Below, piece after piece: positions 9,990-17,596 of a stretch of DNA of 64,000 nt. The notes under the pieces were generated by a model, which was not told the DNA's origin, ran no database searches, and saw only the letters and a program-made list of their open reading frames with translations. The stretch is taken from assembly GCF_002607855.1 (NCBI RefSeq), contig NZ_AWQQ01000049.1, positions 35,925 through 99,924 of the forward strand, in the 5' to 3' direction. The translations under genes were made by a program, and so were the position numbers. Each line of letters starts with the position of its first letter. Position 1 is the first letter of the stretch. Source of the DNA: Desulforamulus profundi (GTDB taxonomy: Bacteria; Bacillota_B; Desulfotomaculia; Desulfotomaculales; Desulfotomaculaceae).

Positions 9990-10681
9990 ATGAGTGACGC
10001 GGTCAGTATCAAAGGAACCCGGCACGGGCTGTTAATCCTGGTTGACCAGGAGCGGGACTTTGAGGATATCAAACAGAATTTATATAAAAAGATGGAAGCT
10101 GCCCGGGGATTCTTTAAAGGGGCGAAATTCGCCTTTTACCAGGAACCTGTCGAAAATGATCAAAGACGGGTGCTGGAAGAAATCTGCCAGCAGTACGGGT
10201 TAATCCACCAACCGGAAATAAAAGCAAAGGTCAACAGCACACCGGCTGCCACCCCTTCCGCCGAGAAGCAGGCAGTAAACCAACCGGAACAAACGCAGAG
10301 GACAACAAAGTCTACAACCAAATCGGATACCCTACTGGTGAAAAGAAGTTTGCGTTCCGGCCAGCGGATCAACTATCCCGGTCATGTGGTTGTGCTGGGC
10401 GACATACACGCCGGCGCCGAAGTGGTAGCTACGGCAATGTTCTGGTCATGGGCTGCTGCCGGGGCGTGGTTCATGCCGGGGCCAACGGCGATCAAACCGC
10501 CCGGGTGGTGGCCCACCGCCTCTCCCCCTCCCAGTTAAGAATCGGCACCTCCATCGCCTGCGCCCCGCCGGATTCCCAAAGCCAGGCAGCCTACCCGGAG
10601 ATTGCCTACCTTTCCGAAGACAGCCAAATCATTGTAGAATCCTACAACAGCAGCCGCCCCGCCGGGCGAAACACCGCTTAA
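9990..10681 (+). CDS. minC: Septum site-determining protein MinC (frame broken near 10433)
   Basis: Inhibitor of FtsZ assembly that helps place the division septum. The start at 9990 has GGAAGGTGA seven bases upstream. The N-terminal domain reads SIKGTRHGLLILVD and IKQNLYKKMEAARGFFKGA. A Thr/Gln/Lys-rich linker (about 85-115) leads to the C-terminal beta-helix, RSGQRINYPGHVVVLGDIHAGAEV. At about 10433 one G is missing (ACGGCAATG for ACGGGCAATG); the frame then resumes as NVLVMGCCRGVVHAGANGD, the conserved GxxHAG region. Repaired length is 230 residues, normal for MinC. Unusually it stands alone: no minD or minE beside it. Confidence 0.9.
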
Positions 10682-10689
10682 AAAGCAAA

Positions 10690-10736
10690 AACCCCGGAAC
10701 TTCTGAGGTTTCCTCAGTGGTTCCGGGGTTTTATTT
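10690..10736 (+). terminator. Terminator after minC
   Basis: AAACCCCGGAAC pairs with GGTTCCGGGGTTTT around an inner GAGG/CCTC stem; T-rich 3' flank. Confidence 0.88.
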
Positions 10737-10857
10737 TACATCTGGACTAATATGCAGAGCCTATGGCAAGTGTTAATTCCCAATATAATATAAAAAAATT
10801 ATTAATATACCCAAGGTTGGCCAGGAATACAGGCAAAGGTTGTGTGTATGGTAATAT

Positions 10858-11172
10858 CTATATTCCGGGAGGCCTTGGACGCCAAACAACTTTGGGATTT
10901 TCGGGATCCCAGTAGGCATCACAGGCCAGACAACAATACTTACCCAAGGATGGGGTTACAGCCAGTATCAAGCCAAAAAATAACAAGAAGGGAATCATTA
11001 AACGCCCTAGTGGATAGATAAATCCAAAGAGATAGCAAAAAACAGATAATATAATTCCTACACCAAATCCGGCCGCCAACTTGACCAATCTTGCGGTGGA
11101 GGTGTTTTGAGACCCACATTCCGGGCAGGTAGGCCGTTCTAAAAGGCCTGTTTTACGGATAAATGCTAACAT
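10858..11172 (-). CDS. Two-TM membrane protein with split zinc-ribbon cysteines, unknown
   Basis: A 104-residue protein with CPECG at about 18-22, two hydrophobic helices (about 33-50 and 57-72) and a second Cys pair in KYCCLACDAYW near 80. The four cysteines could form a zinc ribbon across a membrane hairpin. No known family is recognised. GGAGG lies eleven bases before the ATG. It is a single gene between minC and the exporter operon, reading on the minus strand. Confidence 0.6.
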   Translation of the reverse strand: MLAFIRKTGLLERPTCPECGSQNTSTARLVKLAAGFGVGIILSVFCYLFGFIYPLGRLMIPFLLFFGLILAVTPSLGKYCCLACDAYWDPENPKVVWRPRPPGI

Positions 11173-11214
11173 TAGATCACCTCCGGAAAATTAATGTTAA
11201 ATACACTGGATAAA

Positions 11215-11250
11215 TCTTTTTAGGGCACCCCGGTATACAGCCGGGGTGCC
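11215..11250 (-). terminator. Terminator after the TauE/SafE gene
   Basis: Minus strand GGCACCCCGG pairs with CCGGGGTGCC, then TAAAAAG; plus-strand side also has TTTTT, so it may work both ways. Confidence 0.75.
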
Positions 11251-11260
11251 TCCATGCTAC

Positions 11261-12454
11261 TTATACAGTTGCAGATGTATTAGATGATTTGCGCTTTTCA
11301 CTTCGCTCTTTAGCCATTCCCTGGAAGCAGAGATATAAGATGTAAGCGCTGAGACCTACTGCAGAGCCTAACATAATCCACTGACTCAGTTCCCTCAACC
11401 ACCAGAACTTGATAAAAGCGGAGTACCATTCTGGCTTACCCATTTCCGTAACTACATATTGATGCATAACATCCTTTTTAACCATCATTTGCTTAATTTG
11501 ATCTGCCTTAAAACCTGCATCTTTCAGAAAAGCGGATACAGGCTTTTTATAGGTGCGCTCAAAAAGCCAACCGATTTGACGCAGAGTAACTGAAATGCAG
11601 GCCAGTGCTACGGTTATACCAAATAAAAATCTTATAAATAAGCCATGAACATACTTGGTAGTCAGTGTGCCAAACTGGGCGCCAACCGCGGCTCCTAAAA
11701 GCATGATTACGGCTCCAGCCAGTTCAACCTTACCCTTTACGGCATAACTGAAACCACCATAAGCACCGGAAATCATTACCTCAAACAAGTCAGTACCAAC
11801 AGCCACCTTGGTAGGTACACCAATGACATACAATAATGCCGGTACCCTCAGGAAACCGCCGCCCACACCCAGAAAACCTGCTACAACACCGGTAATGCAA
11901 CCCACAAATATAACTGCCCAAATAGATATTTTAAGGTTTGCCACCTTGCAGTGAACTACCGGCGCCACATTCAGGGTTTTCTGGACATAATCTGAGAGTT
12001 TTGTTCCTACGACGTCGGTATACTTTTTGCCTGTCACTATTTCTTTTTTACGGGCCTTAAAATATTCATTAAGAATATAAACAGCCAGACCACCGAGAAT
12101 AACAATGTAAACCCACCGCACCACCGGACCTTCAATACCTTTGCTAGTTAACCACATAATTAACTGGGCACCCACTTCGATACCCGCAAAGGTTCCAATA
12201 ATCATTAGTATAGCAATTAATACACTTACATGACCAAAACGCCAGTGCCTAAAGGTTGATACAACGGACTTACCTGCCACATGTGCCATATCGGTACCAA
12301 CCGCATAAGCCATTGGAAAACCAAATATATTAAGGGCCGGAGTTACCATAAAAGCGCCACCGATTCCAAAATAACCGCCAATTACACCTACACAAAATCC
12401 AATTAACAGTAGTGGCCAGATAGCCATTTCCACGCCAGATATTGGCATATACAT
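11261..12454 (-). CDS. Sulfite exporter TauE/SafE family membrane protein
   Basis: A 397-residue permease of the TauE/SafE family, which exports small organic or inorganic sulfur anions such as sulfite and sulfoacetate. The two family repeats are visible: FCVGVIGGYFGIGGAFMVTPAL near the N-terminus and VVAGFLGVGGGFLRVPALLYV near residue 220, each a Gly-rich re-entrant loop between membrane helices. A cytosolic stretch with KPVSAFLKDAGF follows and a last helix sits near the C-terminus. The start at 12454 was chosen for GGAGGTGG six bases upstream. It is the third gene of a unit with a 62- and a 32-residue ORF upstream. A TauE-type exporter fits a sulfate-reducing lifestyle, but the true substrate is not visible. 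Confidence 0.88.
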   Translation of the reverse strand: MYMPISGVEMAIWPLLLIGFCVGVIGGYFGIGGAFMVTPALNIFGFPMAYAVGTDMAHVAGKSVVSTFRHWRFGHVSVLIAILMIIGTFAGIEVGAQLIMWLTSKGIEGPVVRWVYIVILGGLAVYILNEYFKARKKEIVTGKKYTDVVGTKLSDYVQKTLNVAPVVHCKVANLKISIWAVIFVGCITGVVAGFLGVGGGFLRVPALLYVIGVPTKVAVGTDLFEVMISGAYGGFSYAVKGKVELAGAVIMLLGAAVGAQFGTLTTKYVHGLFIRFLFGITVALACISVTLRQIGWLFERTYKKPVSAFLKDAGFKADQIKQMMVKKDVMHQYVVTEMGKPEWYSAFIKFWWLRELSQWIMLGSAVGLSAYILYLCFQGMAKERSEKRKSSNTSATV

Positions 12455-12501
12455 AAGTTCCCACCTCCAATTTATAAACAAAAAATTTTAAACAAAAAAT
12501 T

Positions 12502-12690
12502 TTAATGCATGCCGCCACCTTCTTTATATTTACCAAGGTCAATTTTCAGAGCTTTAAAAACTAATTCTGCACAACCAGCAAGTACTGCCCCTATTCCGGC
12601 CATAGTTACAACAGTTAAAAGTCCGAACTGCATAGGCTTTTCCTTGGACAACACAGCAGACCACTGCCAGAAATCATTCAAGAATTCCAT
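12502..12690 (-). CDS. Small membrane protein of the TauE unit
   Basis: A 62-residue protein with one strongly hydrophobic helix, FGLLTVVTMAGIGAVLAGCA (about 22-41), a positively charged stretch after it and a tail ending KEGGGMH. AAGGAGG lies close before the ATG. It is 48 bases upstream of the exporter start and 25 bases downstream of another tiny ORF, so the three probably form an operon. No family recognised; an accessory subunit of the transporter is a guess. Confidence 0.65.
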   Translation of the reverse strand: MEFLNDFWQWSAVLSKEKPMQFGLLTVVTMAGIGAVLAGCAELVFKALKIDLGKYKEGGGMH

Positions 12691-12715
12691 ATTCCAACCT
12701 CCTTACATGAATTAT

Positions 12716-12814
12716 TTATTTGCCAACCATCTTGCCGCTAAATATACAATAAAACCAGTAAGATACGAATATTACACATGTCGAAACCATAATTGTTCGA
12801 TATAAAGCAGCCAT
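12716..12814 (-). CDS. 32-residue membrane peptide, first ORF of the TauE unit
   Basis: An ORF too short for usual gene calling: MAALYRTIMVSTCVIFVSYW and a short tail ending GKMVGK. It has an excellent ribosome site (AAGGAGG, eight bases before the ATG) and one hydrophobic helix. Spacing to the next ORF is 25 bases. A CRP/FNR-like palindrome lies 30 bases upstream of its start. Confidence 0.6.
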   Translation of the reverse strand: MAALYRTIMVSTCVIFVSYWFYCIFSGKMVGK

Positions 12815-12844
12815 TAAATCAACCTCCTTTTTAAAACTTGTCTT

Positions 12845-12860
12845 TGTGATTACTATCACT
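12845..12860. promoter_or_regulatory. CRP/FNR-type operator candidate upstream of the TauE unit
   Basis: TGTGA-TTACTA-TCACT, with a perfect inner palindrome GTGAT/ATCAC separated by four bases. This matches the general TGTGA-N6-TCACA pattern of CRP/FNR-family regulators (which include HcpR and CooA in sulfate reducers). It lies between any upstream promoter and the first start codon, a position that would suit repression. Confidence 0.5.
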
Positions 12861-12929
12861 TATTAAATTTAAACTACTAGATTCCGACAAATATCATTTT
12901 TTAATACATAATAAGCTCTTCGTAACCAC

Positions 12930-13102
12930 CTCCCCTTTTCTGAAAGTCCTTGCCCTATTATTCATCATGGCCACATTGCCCAGGTTAGCGACAACCCTTT
13001 GTTTAACTTTACCTTCTTCCCTATAGTTCTTGATAAGCTTGACATAGGTGTGCTCATTACCATTAACACGAGTAATTAATTCCGGAAAAACATCATAGGC
13101 AT
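12930..13102 (-). pseudogene. Transposase N-terminal remnant (IS1634/IS4-like)
   Basis: On the minus strand an open stretch reads TYVKLIKNYREEGKVKQRVV then ANLGNV. This is the well-known N-terminal signature of IS1634-type transposases (YLQLVENYREGGKVRQRVIANLG). A ribosome site AAGGAGGGATG and ATG lie just upstream, but the frame from that ATG stops after five codons, so one shift is needed. Similarity is lost after about 60 codons and the rest of the element is gone. It sits between leader A and the TauE operon. Confidence 0.65.
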
Positions 13103-13255
13103 CCCTCCTTATTTTTTTATCAAAGTGCTATAGGCCCTTATCAGTTAATTTAGCCTCTATGGCTTGTTAGCGAATTAACTAGACAAGCCGTTTTGTCTGG
13201 TCATTCCGGTGGCATTACCTGTTTATCCAGTACCCAATTATTTTCACTGCAGGGT

Positions 13256-13330
13256 ACAAAAAATAATAGGCCGGTTAATCTTGCTAAATGGCTTGCAAGA
13301 TTAACCGGCCTATCGTTGTTCGATTCGGCC
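13256..13330 (-). ncRNA. Leader RNA copy A: conserved hairpin plus terminator (candidate attenuator)
   Basis: Reading the minus strand: GGCC, then the 16-base core GAATCGAACAACGATA, then GGCC, then a terminator. The terminator stem is a perfect 19-bp hairpin (13266-13284 with 13295-13313) followed by TATTATTTTTTG. The core itself can fold as ATCG-AACAA-CGAT, extended by GGCC/GGCC. That upstream hairpin shares bases with the terminator's 5' arm, so the two exclude each other. Identical cores occur at 13738-13804 and 16074-16138. The promoter is 28 bases upstream. Downstream lie the transposase remnant and the TauE unit. Confidence 0.75.
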
Positions 13331-13338
13331 ACCATGAG

Positions 13339-13635
13339 TTATTTAATTATGCTATGAAAGGTAACAAAAAAGTGTTTTATTGTCAATTGGTTAAATGATA
13401 TAAGGTTGTAGTTATTATGTTTTTTTATAGTAGCGTCTCCATCATTTCTTTGACGTGTATTCTTTAGGTTTAGCGGTTTGTCATCAAGTCTAATTGTTTT
13501 TACGGCTTCATATATAAGAACAGGTTCACCATTTTCTACGCGTATCTTCATATCACCCCAACCAAACTCACGGATAAATAAGACTAATTGCTTTTCCTTA
13601 TTGCTTAGGCCTCGAGTAGTCCGTTCATCTGACAT
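13339..13635 (-). CDS. YezD/DUF2292 family small protein
   Basis: The first ~55 residues match the YezD (DUF2292) family: KEKQLVLFIREFGWGDMKIR, then NGEPVLIYEAV and a KTIRLD end. The ATG at 13635 has AAGGGGGG eight bases upstream. The open frame continues to 98 codons, but the extra ~40 residues are unlike the family and overlap promoter A; a lost base near 13480 (stop codons are close in another frame) may have removed the true stop. Members of this family are small proteins of unknown function, some of which occur next to sulfur-assimilation genes. The gene is transcribed behind leader B. Confidence 0.68.
   Translation of the reverse strand: MSDERTTRGLSNKEKQLVLFIREFGWGDMKIRVENGEPVLIYEAVKTIRLDDKPLNLKNTRQRNDGDATIKKHNNYNLISFNQLTIKHFFVTFHSIIK
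13358..13386 (-). promoter_or_regulatory. SigA-type promoter for leader A
   Basis: TTGACA, 17-base spacer, TACCTT on the minus strand. It overlaps the 3' end of the yezD reading frame. Confidence 0.7.
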
Positions 13636-13737
13636 GCTGGAACCCCCCTTAGCTACTTTGACTTTATAGAAAAAGAAGTAGTGGAACCAATATTGGGTAT
13701 TATAGAAATAACAAACCGGTTTTTCGTTACATTTGGA

Positions 13738-13804
13738 ACAAAAATAATAGGACGATTACCTTTGCACTGGCAAAGGCAATCGCCTATCGTTGTTCGATTC
13801 GGCC
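13738..13804 (-). ncRNA. Leader RNA copy B upstream of yezD
   Basis: GGCC, the same 16-base core GAATCGAACAACGATA, then GGCGATT. A terminator stem follows (13747-13765 with 13770-13787; 17 pairs, one bulge, one G-U), then TATTATTTTTG. The stem sequence differs from copy A except for ATAGG/CCTAT, yet pairing is kept, which argues for selection on RNA structure. About 100 bases separate it from the yezD start. Confidence 0.75.
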
Positions 13805-13825
13805 TACATTTTTATTCTTGACGGA

Positions 13826-13854
13826 AAAGTAACACATACCTATTTTTTTGTCAA
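13826..13854 (-). promoter_or_regulatory. SigA-type promoter for leader B
   Basis: TTGACA, 17-base spacer, TACTTT on the minus strand, 21 bases before the leader core box. Confidence 0.75.
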
Positions 13855-13896
13855 TCAATTAAAATCGTTTTATTTTAACAAATGTTGGTGCAACCT

Positions 13897-14267
13897 TTAT
13901 TTCACAGTACTGAGCACCCTTTTGATAGTTTCCTTGATGTCATCCAGGCGAAAAGGTTTTGATACATAAGCCGTAGTCCCCTTGGCTATAGAGTCAGTCG
14001 CGGTAGGAATGCTACTGTATCCGGTCATGAAAATCACCGGCAAGTCCGGCCACTGCTTTCTAATCTGTTCCAGAGCCTCCAACCTGTCATCCCGGGCATT
14101 TTGTAATCCAGCAGAACTATAGAAACCTCCTGTGAAGCAAGTATCTGCAGCCCCTCAGTACCGCTGGCTGCCTTAAGTATCTCATAGCCCTCCTGTTGCA
14201 GCGCTTTTTCTAGTGCCCAGTGCATTTCAAGTTCGTCATCAATAATTAAAATTATAGTCTTAGACAT
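13897..14267 (-). CDS. Receiver-only response regulator (frame broken near 14081)
   Basis: A CheY-like protein of about 123 residues with no output domain. The acidic pocket IDDE is near residue 10, the phosphorylation site in LLDYKMPGMTG near 53, the switch Thr in FMTGYSS and the Lys in VSKPF. One base is missing near 14081: the first frame runs into WRLWNRL while the other continues EALEQIRKQWPDLPVIFMTG. The ATG at 14267 follows AGGGAGG with eight bases spacing. It lies 121 bases downstream of the histidine kinase in the same direction, so the two form a pair. Its target cannot be deduced; lacking a DNA-binding domain, it likely acts by protein contact. Confidence 0.85.
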
Positions 14268-14388
14268 TAAACCATACCTCCCTATTCGTAATTTTAGTTT
14301 TTCCTCCAAAATTCACCTTCTATTTCTTGCTCTTTATTGCACAATATGTTACGTTCAGATTTTACAAAGTTAAATAATGACCAAAACC

Positions 14389-15881
14389 CTAACCATTCGC
14401 AGGTAAACAAATAGTAAAACTTGCTCCTTTTCCTGTCAAGCTTTCTACACTAATTGTTCCGCCGTGGCTCTCCACAATTTTTTTGCTAATGGCTAACCCA
14501 AGCCACTGCCTCCGGTTTTTCTTGAAAAAAATGGTTTGAATATCTCAGTTAAGTCCTCCTGTTTGATTCCCTCTCCTGTATCAGTGAATGATACACAAAC
14601 CGCATCCCCCTTAACAAATGTTTCTATTGTAAGGGTACCTCCATGAGGCATAGCCTGTATTGCATTGATAATGAGGTTCATGAAGGTCTGGGTCAACTTT
14701 TCCTGATCACCTTTAACAAAAGGTAACTCTTCGGAATGAATAATGCTTAAGACAATCTTGTTTTTTCGAAAAAGTTGTTTGACCGTTGATGTTACTGCAC
14801 TCACCAGTTCCCGAAGGTCAAAAATCTCCCTTTTAACCCGGGTTGGGCTGCCAAAGTTTAACAACTCTGTGGTAAGGAGGTTATGGCGGTCTAGCTGTTT
14901 CTGAATCATAGCCAGACACTCTTTTAATTCCAACTGGTTTCTTACCTGTGGTTCCATTAACTCAACCGTAGTCTGTATAATGCTAACCGGGCTACGCAAT
15001 TCATGGGCAATATCTGTAACAAACCTGCCCAGAGCGGATAGGTACTCAGCACGGCGGAGTTCTTCCGCCATTAGTTCTTTTTCCGTAAGGCTGGCTGCCA
15101 TCTTGTTAATAGCCCTTGTAATCTGTCCCATTTCTCCAGGCATATCCGGTAATGGGCTGTTTAAATTACTTTCCAGCTTTATCAGCCCGTCTCTAATATG
15201 TCTTACTTTCCTAACCCATGATACTATGGAGACCAAGGTAGTGCCAACTCCAAAGACAAATATTACCAGTGTAAATATCAATATTATTTGGCGGGCATTA
15301 GCACTTTCCGCAAAAATCGGATGCATTCGCTCCTGTGCCCAGACTACCGCAACCAATTGGGAATTAACGCGGATAGGGGCCAGGTATTCCAGAAACCTAT
15401 CGTCCCAGGTTTTCCCCAATTTGGTAATGGGGACTCCCCCTGCCAGTACGGCTTTAATGCCGTCAGCTGTTTCATTATAGATACGCTGCAAGCGGGTGCT
15501 CGGGCTCTCGCCTCCCGGCGGGGGGTTTTCATGTAGGTAACCTTGAATGTAAATTTTATCTTGTTCTACAATATATAAACCCAGCCTAACTCTCTTGTTA
15601 ATGTCGACTATCGGTTCTGCGCCTTCCTCAAAGGATTTTCTTAAGGCAGAAGAAACATCCAGTTCGGGATTCTCCTTTAATTGGATCGTTACTTGATTTT
15701 GTATTTGGTTGCTCATTCTGTCAACAATACGGGTAAGTTTATTCTCCAGATCCTGCACCAAAACATCATCTGTCCTGGAAAGAAATGTAATGTCAAAGGC
15801 CATTATCATTACCGGAACAAGAAGAACAGATACTAGAATAACCATCTGAAATCGAAAGTTCTTCGGCCAGAAACTAAACAT
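14389..15881 (-). CDS. Sensor histidine kinase with extracytoplasmic domain (frame broken near 14494)
   Basis: Membrane two-component kinase. A TM helix at about 13-30, an extracytoplasmic domain (about 35-190), a second TM helix (about 195-218), a HAMP-type linker ([21 protein letters not shown]), the H-box [11 protein letters not shown] near 290, the N-box [10 protein letters not shown] and the G-box DTGEG are visible. The frame stops at GGSGLG because one base is missing near 14494. In the next frame it goes on with [20 protein letters not shown] and ends at 14389, giving a normal kinase of about 497 residues. The receiver-only gene follows. Between this pair and the neighbours are leaders B and C, hinting at a shared physiological theme. 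Confidence 0.87.
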
Positions 15882-16017
15882 AATTTTATCCCCCTAAACT
15901 AAAGAATAATACCAGGGATACTACAAGAAGAGAACGCAATGATTACCTTAGCACATGAACAACAGAACAAGTAAGGAAGTGGCTTTGAGATATTTTTTTG
16001 GGACTGGCTTTCAGTGG

Positions 16018-16046
16018 TTGACGTAGGTGTTATTTAATGCTAATAT
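16018..16046 (+). promoter_or_regulatory. SigA-type promoter for leader C
   Basis: TTGACG, 17-base spacer, TAATAT. Transcription would start about 16053, some 20 bases before the conserved leader box. Confidence 0.8.
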
Positions 16047-16073
16047 TTAATCAAAATAAACAAATATATGCAA

Positions 16074-16138
16074 GGTCGAATCGAACAACGATAGACCGGA
16101 CGCCTCACAATTGGGGCTGCCGGTCTATTTTATTTTTG
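16074..16138 (+). ncRNA. Leader RNA copy C upstream of the crystallin-like gene
   Basis: GGTC, the core GAATCGAACAACGATA, GACC, then a terminator stem (ATAGACCGG with CCGGTCTAT, plus GCC/GGC) and TATTTTATTTTT. Compared with copy A, GGCC/GGCC has become GGTC/GACC, and the terminator arm changes with it: a compensatory pair in both alternative structures. The ribosome site of the next gene begins right after the T-run, so termination would silence it. Confidence 0.78.
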
Positions 16139-16156
16139 GTGAAAGGAGCATATAAT

Positions 16157-16597
16157 ATGTCAATCCATTCACATTCCAGCGAACATTACTCAGGAATAGG
16201 TATTTGCCATTTGGTAAGCCAGATCAGGAAAACTATAGCGGGATTTTTCCGTAGTAAGCATATAACAAAAACCGCTAAACTTTATCATGACAATTTTTCC
16301 TATGATTTAGTGCCAGACACAGCCATAAACAGCTTTGCCAATATGCCCAGGGTTACATCCGTAGACACCGGCGACCTGTATATCTGTGTTTTTGAAGAAC
16401 CCCACTACCAGGGGGAGTACCAAATTCTTAAACCCGGTGAAAAAGTAATCCTCGGTCAATGTGGGTCAATCGTTATAAGCTTGCACCCGGTTCCAGTTGA
16501 CAGTTTTCGAAGTAATGCCAGACCGCCGTCGTGGTGCTGGGAATTATCAGGCCACATGTATATCTGGCGCTTTTCCTCGAATTATAAGTATGTCTGA
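16157..16597 (+). CDS. Crystallin-fold-like (I36-type/beta-gamma) protein behind leader C
   Basis: A 146-residue protein. The C-terminal half reads LYICVFEEPHYQGEYQIL, then a Gly-containing turn, CGSIVISLHPVPVDSFRSN and a Trp/Tyr-rich end. This resembles one beta-gamma-crystallin Greek-key unit or the peptidase inhibitor I36 family (pattern Y/FExxxYxGxxxxL). The N-terminal 70 residues, which include HSHSSEH and a basic amphipathic region, match nothing I know. AAAGGAG is seven bases before the ATG at 16157. The assignment to the fold is tentative; its expression is the notable part, being controlled by leader C. Confidence 0.5.
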   Translation: MSIHSHSSEHYSGIGICHLVSQIRKTIAGFFRSKHITKTAKLYHDNFSYDLVPDTAINSFANMPRVTSVDTGDLYICVFEEPHYQGEYQILKPGEKVILGQCGSIVISLHPVPVDSFRSNARPPSWCWELSGHMYIWRFSSNYKYV

Positions 16598-16642
16598 TTT
16601 AAAAAAACACCTTATTCCAAAGTCCATTTCCGATAATGTTCT

Positions 16643-16696
16643 GGGTATTCCCGTAGCGTCCCAACCACATTCAAGTTGGCAAGTTACGGGAATACC
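16643..16696. terminator. Long hairpin after the crystallin-like gene
   Basis: GGTATTCCCGTA pairs with TACGGGAATACC, with an inner CCAAC/GTTGG stem; a weak T-tract (TTGTTAG) follows. Probably the terminator. The remainder of 16598-16909 shows no gene. Confidence 0.55.
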
Positions 16697-16909
16697 TTGT
16701 TAGATGACGTCACAACACCCATTAATTAGTCTAAAAACCAATATCCGTTGCAAAGACATTGTACTTAAACTCGGAATTATAATCCGAAGTGTGAACCTTC
16801 TTCTCAAAACTGCAAATTTTTTAAGAGGTACAATTCGGACAGAAGATACATTATTTTAATTGAAAACGTGATATTTTTGTAGACCTACAATCAATGGAGG
16901 TCATTGATT

Positions 16910-17407
16910 ATGATACAGGTGAATCATTTCAGAGAGGTTGTTGGTATTCGCAAGTCCTGTGGTGAAAAGGATTTTGCATCGTGTGAAAACGGCTCCTGCC
17001 CGTTAAAGGCAAAGGGAACCCTTAGCATGACGGTCTGTGAGCTGGTCACTTCTCATATGAATACCGAACCGGCTTCTGTGGAAATAGTTTGCAATTGCCC
17101 TGTGGAGGACGACCCGCTGGGGATTAAAGACTTCTTTGAACACTGTGAAAAGGGTTATATCCGCCCCACTTCCCGGCAATTGGAGTTCATGAAGCGCCAG
17201 CATGAAAAATGTCAGAACTGCCCTGCCAACACCAGGTACACCATGCATCATTCTAAATTAAACATTAAAATATCTCCCCACCTCTGCACGACCCTTAAGT
17301 CAACGGCCCAGACCATAAGAGAGGCCGCCAAGGGTAGTTCATGCTGCTTAATCAGCCCGAGGCCCTCTAAAGAATTTCCTCCCAGAGCTCTTTCCATGGG
17401 AAAATAA
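16910..17407 (+). CDS. Cysteine-rich protein of unknown function
   Basis: A 165-residue soluble protein with many Cys residues in pairs: KSCGEKDFASCENGSCPL (about 17-34), CNCPVED near 62, CQNCPANTRYTMHH near 105 and SSCCLI near 145. Such clusters suggest zinc or Fe-S binding, but no known domain is recognised. The ATG at 16910 has GGAGG ten bases upstream; a TTG at 16904 is too close to it. It is a single-gene unit ended by a strong terminator and lies at the right edge of the leader-bearing island. Confidence 0.6.
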   Translation: MIQVNHFREVVGIRKSCGEKDFASCENGSCPLKAKGTLSMTVCELVTSHMNTEPASVEIVCNCPVEDDPLGIKDFFEHCEKGYIRPTSRQLEFMKRQHEKCQNCPANTRYTMHHSKLNIKISPHLCTTLKSTAQTIREAAKGSSCCLISPRPSKEFPPRALSMGK

Positions 17408-17421
17408 TCTCTAATAAAACC

Positions 17422-17458
17422 AAACCCGAGGGTAGGCTTTTGCCGTCCCTCGGGTTTA
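17422..17458 (+). terminator. Terminator after the Cys-rich gene
   Basis: AAACCCGAGGG pairs with CCCTCGGGTTT around a 14-base loop with its own GGC/GCC pairing. Confidence 0.85.
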
Positions 17459-17459
17459 T

Positions 17460-17563
17460 TCATTGGCGCAAAATGTTTTCTGCAGGCAATCTCTGTTCAT
17501 TTTCCAGATGAATACTTTCCAAACCAGTGCTGTCCAGAATTTGATTAATTCTTTATTCAACAT
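17460..17563 (-). CDS. Possible ~33-residue peptide downstream of the Nudix gene
   Basis: AAAGGAG stands before the ATG at 17563. Read straight, the frame gives 35 Trp-rich residues of unlikely composition. With one A added at GAATTAAT it reads NQILDSTGLESIHLENEQRL and ends PAENILRQ, a much more protein-like sequence stopping at 17460. Either way it is small; no family is known. Confidence 0.35.
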
Positions 17564-17596
17564 TTCACTCCTTTTTGCAATGACTATTTTAAGACG

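Noticed and set aside
13171..13203. Small palindrome AGACAA/TTGTCT as an attachment site or IS end
   Set aside because: Short, unique here and with no target duplication visible.
13256..13804. Leader copies A and B as a CRISPR-like or tandem repeat pair
   Set aside because: Only the 16-base core is common; spacing (about 470 bases), flanks and stem sequences differ and coding DNA lies between.
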